Positions 45,251 to 48,561 of a stretch of DNA of 48,561 nucleotides are shown in pieces. Source of the stretch: Rhodoferax sp. (GTDB lineage Bacteria > Pseudomonadota > Gammaproteobacteria > Burkholderiales > Burkholderiaceae_C); assembly GCA_026224975.1 (NCBI GenBank), contig JAMFRW010000460.1, positions 1 through 48,561 on the forward strand, read 5' to 3'. How positions within the stretch are numbered: position 1 is the first letter of the stretch; the number at the start of each line of letters is the position of its first letter. Made by a program: the position numbers and the translations under genes. Below the pieces are notes generated by a model. The model had not been told where the DNA came from, made no database searches, and saw only the letters and a list, made by a program, of their open reading frames with translations.

Positions 45251-45277
45251 TTATCGGCCCGGTGAGGGTTTTCTTAA
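45251..45277 (-). promoter_or_regulatory. Sigma-28 (FliA) promoter of the chemoreceptor gene
   Basis: On the minus strand TTAAGAAA, an 11-bp spacer, then GCCGATAA. The -10 matches the FliA consensus GCCGATAA in all eight positions, the spacer is ideal, and the -35 keeps half of TAAAGTTT. It lies 80 bp upstream of the receptor start, just beyond the DUF1415 stop. Confidence 0.85.
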
Positions 45278-45278
45278 T

Positions 45279-45878
45279 TCACGGGGCCGCTTGGTCGCCT
45301 TGCGCGTCGCGCCGGCACTGCGCCTGCAGCTCGGCCCAGCCGGCGGCGCCCAGCGATTCGAGCGTGGCCATGTTGGTCTCGAAGATCGCGCTCGCATCGG
45401 GGAAAGCGGCCACCGCGCGCTCTATGCTCTCTTCGCGCAACAGGTGCAGCGTGGGGTAGGGTGAGCGGTTGCTGGCGTTGGTGACGTCGCCGATCGCGGT
45501 GCCGGCGAACTGATAGTCGGGATGAAAGCTCGCGACTTGCAGCAGGCCGTCGTAGCCGAGCATCGCCACCGCGGCTTCGGCAGTGCCCAGGAAGTCGTTG
45601 TAGTCCTCGAAGTCGTTCAGCACGCCGGGGTGGACGATGAGCGTGGTTTCTACCCGCTCCAGGTCGGCCTCCGCGAGCAGCCGAAGTTCGTCGCACAAGG
45701 TGGCAAGCAGGGCTTCGGGCTCGGTGGCCGGGCTGACCACGTAGCGCACCAGCCCCTTGACCTGCGGCGCCTTGGCGAAGGGGCAGAGGTTGAGGCCGAT
45801 CACCGCGCGATTGACCCAGGCACGGGTTTGCGCCTCGGCAAAGGCAGCGGTGTTTTCCGGATCGGCGGCGGCATTCAT
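45279..45878 (-). CDS. DUF1415 family protein
   Basis: A 199-residue conserved proteobacterial protein. Characteristic segments are NLCPFAKAPQVKG (with a conserved Cys), ETTLIVHPGVLNDFEDYNDFL, and SPYPTLHLLREESIERAV. Function unknown; probably cytoplasmic. It starts 6 bp after the ligase stop on the same strand, so cotranscription is likely. Confidence 0.88.
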   Translation of the reverse strand: MNAAADPENTAAFAEAQTRAWVNRAVIGLNLCPFAKAPQVKGLVRYVVSPATEPEALLATLCDELRLLAEADLERVETTLIVHPGVLNDFEDYNDFLGTAEAAVAMLGYDGLLQVASFHPDYQFAGTAIGDVTNASNRSPYPTLHLLREESIERAVAAFPDASAIFETNMATLESLGAAGWAELQAQCRRDAQGDQAAP

Positions 45879-45884
45879 GCGGCC

Positions 45885-46739
45885 TTATAGCGCATCGTGC
45901 AGCCGCAAAAAGCTGGCGAAGCGCGGCAGGCCGCCGGGCGTGAGGTCGCGGTACCGGTAGGTGATCACCGTGCCGATGGGCGGCGGATTGCGGCGCATCG
46001 CGTCGCTGAGGCCGGTGCCGATCAGGAAGCGCCGGCCGTCGGCCGCCTGTACCTGCAGCGCACCGAGCTGGCCGGCGTATTTGCCCTGGCCGGGTTGGTG
46101 GGCGATGACGGTGGCTTCGGTGTCGAGCGTGGCCTTGAGTTTCAACATCACGTCGCTGCGGCCGGTGCTGTACTCGGCCGACGCCAGATGCAGCACCAGC
46201 CCTTCACCGCCCTGTGCCACGGTTTGCGCGAGACGGCGCTGCAGCGCGGCGCGGTCTGCCACCGGTGCTTGATCGACCGCCTGCAATTGCGGCCAACCGA
46301 TGCGCGCGACCAGTGCGCGCAAGCGCAGCGCCCGCTCATCGAAGCGGCCAGCGGCACCGGGCATCTCGAAGACCATGTAGCGAACCTGGCGCCAATCCTC
46401 GTCGTTCGCCGGGCTGGTGCGGACGATGCCGGAAAGCGCGTCGAAGCGCCCTCGACCCAGCCAAAGCTCACCGTCCAGCGGCTCACGCGGCAGTTTCTCG
46501 GTGAACCAGGCCGGCGCGGGCACCGGCCGGCCGCTGCGAAAGCGCAGGGTCTGCCCGTCCCACACGCCACGCACGCCGTCGAACTTTTCGCTGACAAGGT
46601 AGCCGGCCGGGTCGATGGCGTCACGGTAGAGGTTGGCGAGCAGGACGCCGTGGGTCGCAGCCGAAGTGCGGGCCCGCAGGCCGGCGGTGGGCCATGCGAC
46701 GGCGAGCGTCACGAGCAGATTTCTTCGGGCGTGGTTCAT
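45885..46739 (-). CDS. Small secreted ATP-dependent DNA ligase (LigE type)
   Basis: A 284-residue DNA ligase. The adenylation motif is SEKFDGVRG (Lys52), followed by DGELWLGRG, VFEMPG, EGLVLH and MLKLK motifs, then an OB-fold domain. It has only the two core domains. A signal-like N-terminus (RRNLLVTLAVAWPTAGLRARTSA) predicts periplasmic location, as proposed for Lig E enzymes, which may repair DNA during uptake or in biofilm. Housekeeping LigA is not in the window. Confidence 0.9.
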   Translation of the reverse strand: MNHARRNLLVTLAVAWPTAGLRARTSAATHGVLLANLYRDAIDPAGYLVSEKFDGVRGVWDGQTLRFRSGRPVPAPAWFTEKLPREPLDGELWLGRGRFDALSGIVRTSPANDEDWRQVRYMVFEMPGAAGRFDERALRLRALVARIGWPQLQAVDQAPVADRAALQRRLAQTVAQGGEGLVLHLASAEYSTGRSDVMLKLKATLDTEATVIAHQPGQGKYAGQLGALQVQAADGRRFLIGTGLSDAMRRNPPPIGTVITYRYRDLTPGGLPRFASFLRLHDAL

Positions 46740-46890
46740 CGCGGGCTTTCGAGGTCGGGGAGGCGCCGATCTTGGCGGGCGGCATACAGCGCATCAATCC
46801 GCCTGGCGGGCGCCCCCGGGCGGGTGCCCCGTGGCGGGCGGTGACCTTGCCGCGCTGCAGCAAAAAACCGTCCGGAATGCACCCGCTTCC

Positions 46891-46896
46891 TATAAT
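46891..46896 (+). promoter_or_regulatory. Candidate -10 element of leuS
   Basis: A perfect TATAAT lies 32 bp before the leuS start. The -35 region 17 bp upstream (CCGTCC) is poor, so this is a partial promoter call. Confidence 0.5.
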
Positions 46897-46928
46897 CGAT
46901 CGAACATTTCAGCGCCTGGCGCCCGCCC

Positions 46929-48561
46929 ATGAATCCCAACTTCGAACCGAACGAAATCGAGCGTGCCGCGCAGGCTGCGTGGAGTGCCGCCGATGCCTAC
47001 CGCGTCACCGAAGACGCGTCGAAGCCGAAGTTCTACGCCTGCTCCATGCTGCCCTACCCCAGCGGCAAGCTGCACATGGGCCATGTTCGCAACTACACCA
47101 TCAACGACATGCTCGCGCGCCAGTTGCGCATGAAGGGCATGAACGTGCTGATGCCCATGGGCTGGGATGCCTTTGGCCTGCCGGCCGAAAACGCCGCGAT
47201 CGAAAAGCGCATCGCCCCCGCCGCCTGGACCCGCGCCAACATCGCCGAGATGAAGGCGCAGATGGAGCCGCTGGGCCTGGCGTTCGACTGGTCGCGCGAA
47301 GTCGCCACCTGCGACCCGGGCTACTACAAGTGGAACCAGTGGTTCTTCCTGAAGATGCTGGAAGCCGGCATCGCCTACCGCAAGACCCAGGTCGTCAACT
47401 GGGATCCGGTCGACAACACCGTGCTCGCCAACGAACAGGTCGAGAACGGCCGCGGCTGGCGTAGCGGCGCGATCGTCGAGAAGCGCGAGATCCCGGGCTA
47501 CTACCTCGCGATCACGAAATACGCCGACGAGTTGCTCGCCAACGTGGCCGACCCGTCCAACCCCAACTACCTGCACGGCTGGCCCGAGCGTGTGCGCCTC
47601 ATGCAGGAGCACTGGATCGGCAAGAGCGAAGGCGTGCGCTTCGCCTTCCCGCACACCATCGCCGGCAGCGATGGCGCGTTGATTCAAGACGGCCACCTCT
47701 GGGTCTTCACGACCCGCGCCGACACCATCATGGGCGTGACCTTCTGCGCCGTGGCGCCGGAGCACCCGCTCGCTCTGCACGCCGCGCAGAGCGACCCGGC
47801 CGTCGCCGCCTTCATCGAACAATGCAAGGCCGGCGGCACGACCGAAGCAGAACTTGCCACGCAGGAGAAAAAAGGCGTCAAGACCGGCCTGACCGTCTCG
47901 CACCCGCTCACGCACGAGCGCGTCGATGTGTGGGTCGGCAACTATGTGCTGATGGGTTACGGCGATGGCGCCGTGATGGGCGTGCCGGCGCACGACGAGC
48001 GCGATTTCGCCTTCGCCAAGAAGTACGGCATCGACATCCTGCAAGTCATCCACGTCGATGGCGAGCCGCACTTCACCTACGACCACTGGCAGGACTGGTA
48101 TGCGCTGAAAGACACCAGCGGCGAGCGCGCGGTCACCATCAATTCCGACAACTACAGTGGCCTGGCGTATCAGGTGGCCATCGACGCCATCGCGGCGGCG
48201 CTCGACCACAAGCACCTGGGCGGCAAGAAGACCACCTGGCGCCTGCGCGACTGGGGCATCAGCCGCCAGCGCTACTGGGGCACGCCGATTCCGATCATTC
48301 ATTGCGCGGCCTGCGGCGCGCTGCCGGTGCCCGAGAAGGATCTGCCCGTTCTGCTGCCCGAAGACCTGGTGCCCGATGGCACCGGCAACCCGCTGAACAA
48401 GCACGCCGCGTTCCTCAACGTGGCCTGCCCGCACTGCGGCAAGCCGGCGCAGCGCGAGACCGACACGATGGACACCTTCGTCGACTCGGCCTGGTACTAC
48501 ATGCGCTATGCATCGCCCGATGCGAGCACGTCGATGATCGACGCGCGCAACGACTACTGGA
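46929..48561 (+). CDS. leuS: Leucyl-tRNA synthetase (3' truncated by window edge)
   Basis: The first 544 residues of LeuRS, which charges tRNA-Leu; the frame is open at the window end and roughly the last 330 residues are missing. Class I signature HMGH is at 49-52 in [16 protein letters not shown]. The CP1 editing domain (about 220-420) includes [12 protein letters not shown] and GVPAHDERD, the threonine-rich and aspartate editing motifs. The zinc-like CAACG and CPHCG pairs (about 459 and 500) follow. Start at 46929 is the conserved [11 protein letters not shown]. Confidence 0.97.
   Translation, partial: MNPNFEPNEIERAAQAAWSAADAYRVTEDASKPKFYACSMLPYPSGKLHMGHVRNYTINDMLARQLRMKGMNVLMPMGWDAFGLPAENAAIEKRIAPAAWTRANIAEMKAQMEPLGLAFDWSREVATCDPGYYKWNQWFFLKMLEAGIAYRKTQVVNWDPVDNTVLANEQVENGRGWRSGAIVEKREIPGYYLAITKYADELLANVADPSNPNYLHGWPERVRLMQEHWIGKSEGVRFAFPHTIAGSDGALIQDGHLWVFTTRADTIMGVTFCAVAPEHPLALHAAQSDPAVAAFIEQCKAGGTTEAELATQEKKGVKTGLTVSHPLTHERVDVWVGNYVLMGYGDGAVMGVPAHDERDFAFAKKYGIDILQVIHVDGEPHFTYDHWQDWYALKDTSGERAVTINSDNYSGLAYQVAIDAIAAALDHKHLGGKKTTWRLRDWGISRQRYWGTPIPIIHCAACGALPVPEKDLPVLLPEDLVPDGTGNPLNKHAAFLNVACPHCGKPAQRETDTMDTFVDSAWYYMRYASPDASTSMIDARNDYW

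Noticed and set aside
46890-48434. 514-codon minus-strand frame opposite leuS
   Set aside because: Shadow of leuS; no motifs and no ribosome site.

Overview
The window (about 48.6 kb, GC-rich throughout) reads as chromosomal DNA of a betaproteobacterium, most likely order Burkholderiales (Comamonadaceae or the Rubrivivax/Leptothrix-like group). Evidence: strong G/C third-position bias, the neighbourhoods glnE/yhdP/nitrilase, hpf-ptsN-hprK and fur/bamE-dapB-exbB-exbD, a separate RfaE domain II heptose-phosphate adenylyltransferase, and dispersed TTCGACAGGCTCAG repeats typical of that order. No phage, insertion sequence, CRISPR array, tRNA or rRNA was seen. The first gene (peptide-type ABC ATPase) and the last (leuS) run off the ends.

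Layout. 1-5.3 kb: ABC ATPase end, a lipoprotein, proA, queC, and a TSUP permease with an ArsR-type regulator on the minus strand. 5.5-9.1 kb: lemA, a small protein that looks like the C-terminal domain of the usual LemA-partner M48 protease without the protease, flavocytochrome c sulfide dehydrogenase (fccA, fccB), and a chagasin-like lipoprotein. 9.2-18.5 kb (minus): DUF2339 (frameshifted) and DUF3999 membrane proteins, a nitrilase-family amidase and the giant AsmA-like YhdP. 18.7-24.2 kb: glnE with a REP-like inverted pair behind it, rhombosortase, a DMT permease, a small membrane protein and rfaE2.

24.3-32.4 kb is the most interesting region. A diiron acyl-ACP-desaturase-like protein (minus) faces a seven-gene plus-strand operon: FAD oxidoreductase, DUF1365, cyclopropane-synthase-like methyltransferase, chalcone-isomerase-like protein, MFS transporter (split by an in-frame TGA), DUF3833 lipoprotein and short-chain dehydrogenase. 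In other proteobacteria this set is a membrane-lipid modification module under ECF sigma/ChrR control. No ECF/ChrR pair is present here. The 506-bp divergent gap instead carries an AT-rich stretch, a hairpin exposing two overlapping CCTCCTCCC anti-Shine-Dalgarno motifs in its loop, and a terminator-like hairpin: the architecture of a cuckoo/CcsR-type stress small RNA.

32.4-39.5 kb: HAD phosphatase and CorA, then hpf, ptsN, hprK (ribosome hibernation and nitrogen-PTS control), fur, bamE, dapB and an ExbB/ExbD energy-transduction pair. 39.5-48.6 kb: acetylpolyamine amidohydrolase-like enzyme, a threonine/serine dehydratase, a divergent DUF2917/MocR pair, a chemoreceptor with a near-consensus sigma-28 promoter, DUF1415, a secreted LigE-type DNA ligase, and leuS.

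Two genes (DUF2339 and the MFS transporter) are interrupted by a single lesion each. These may be real pseudogenisation or draft-sequence errors.
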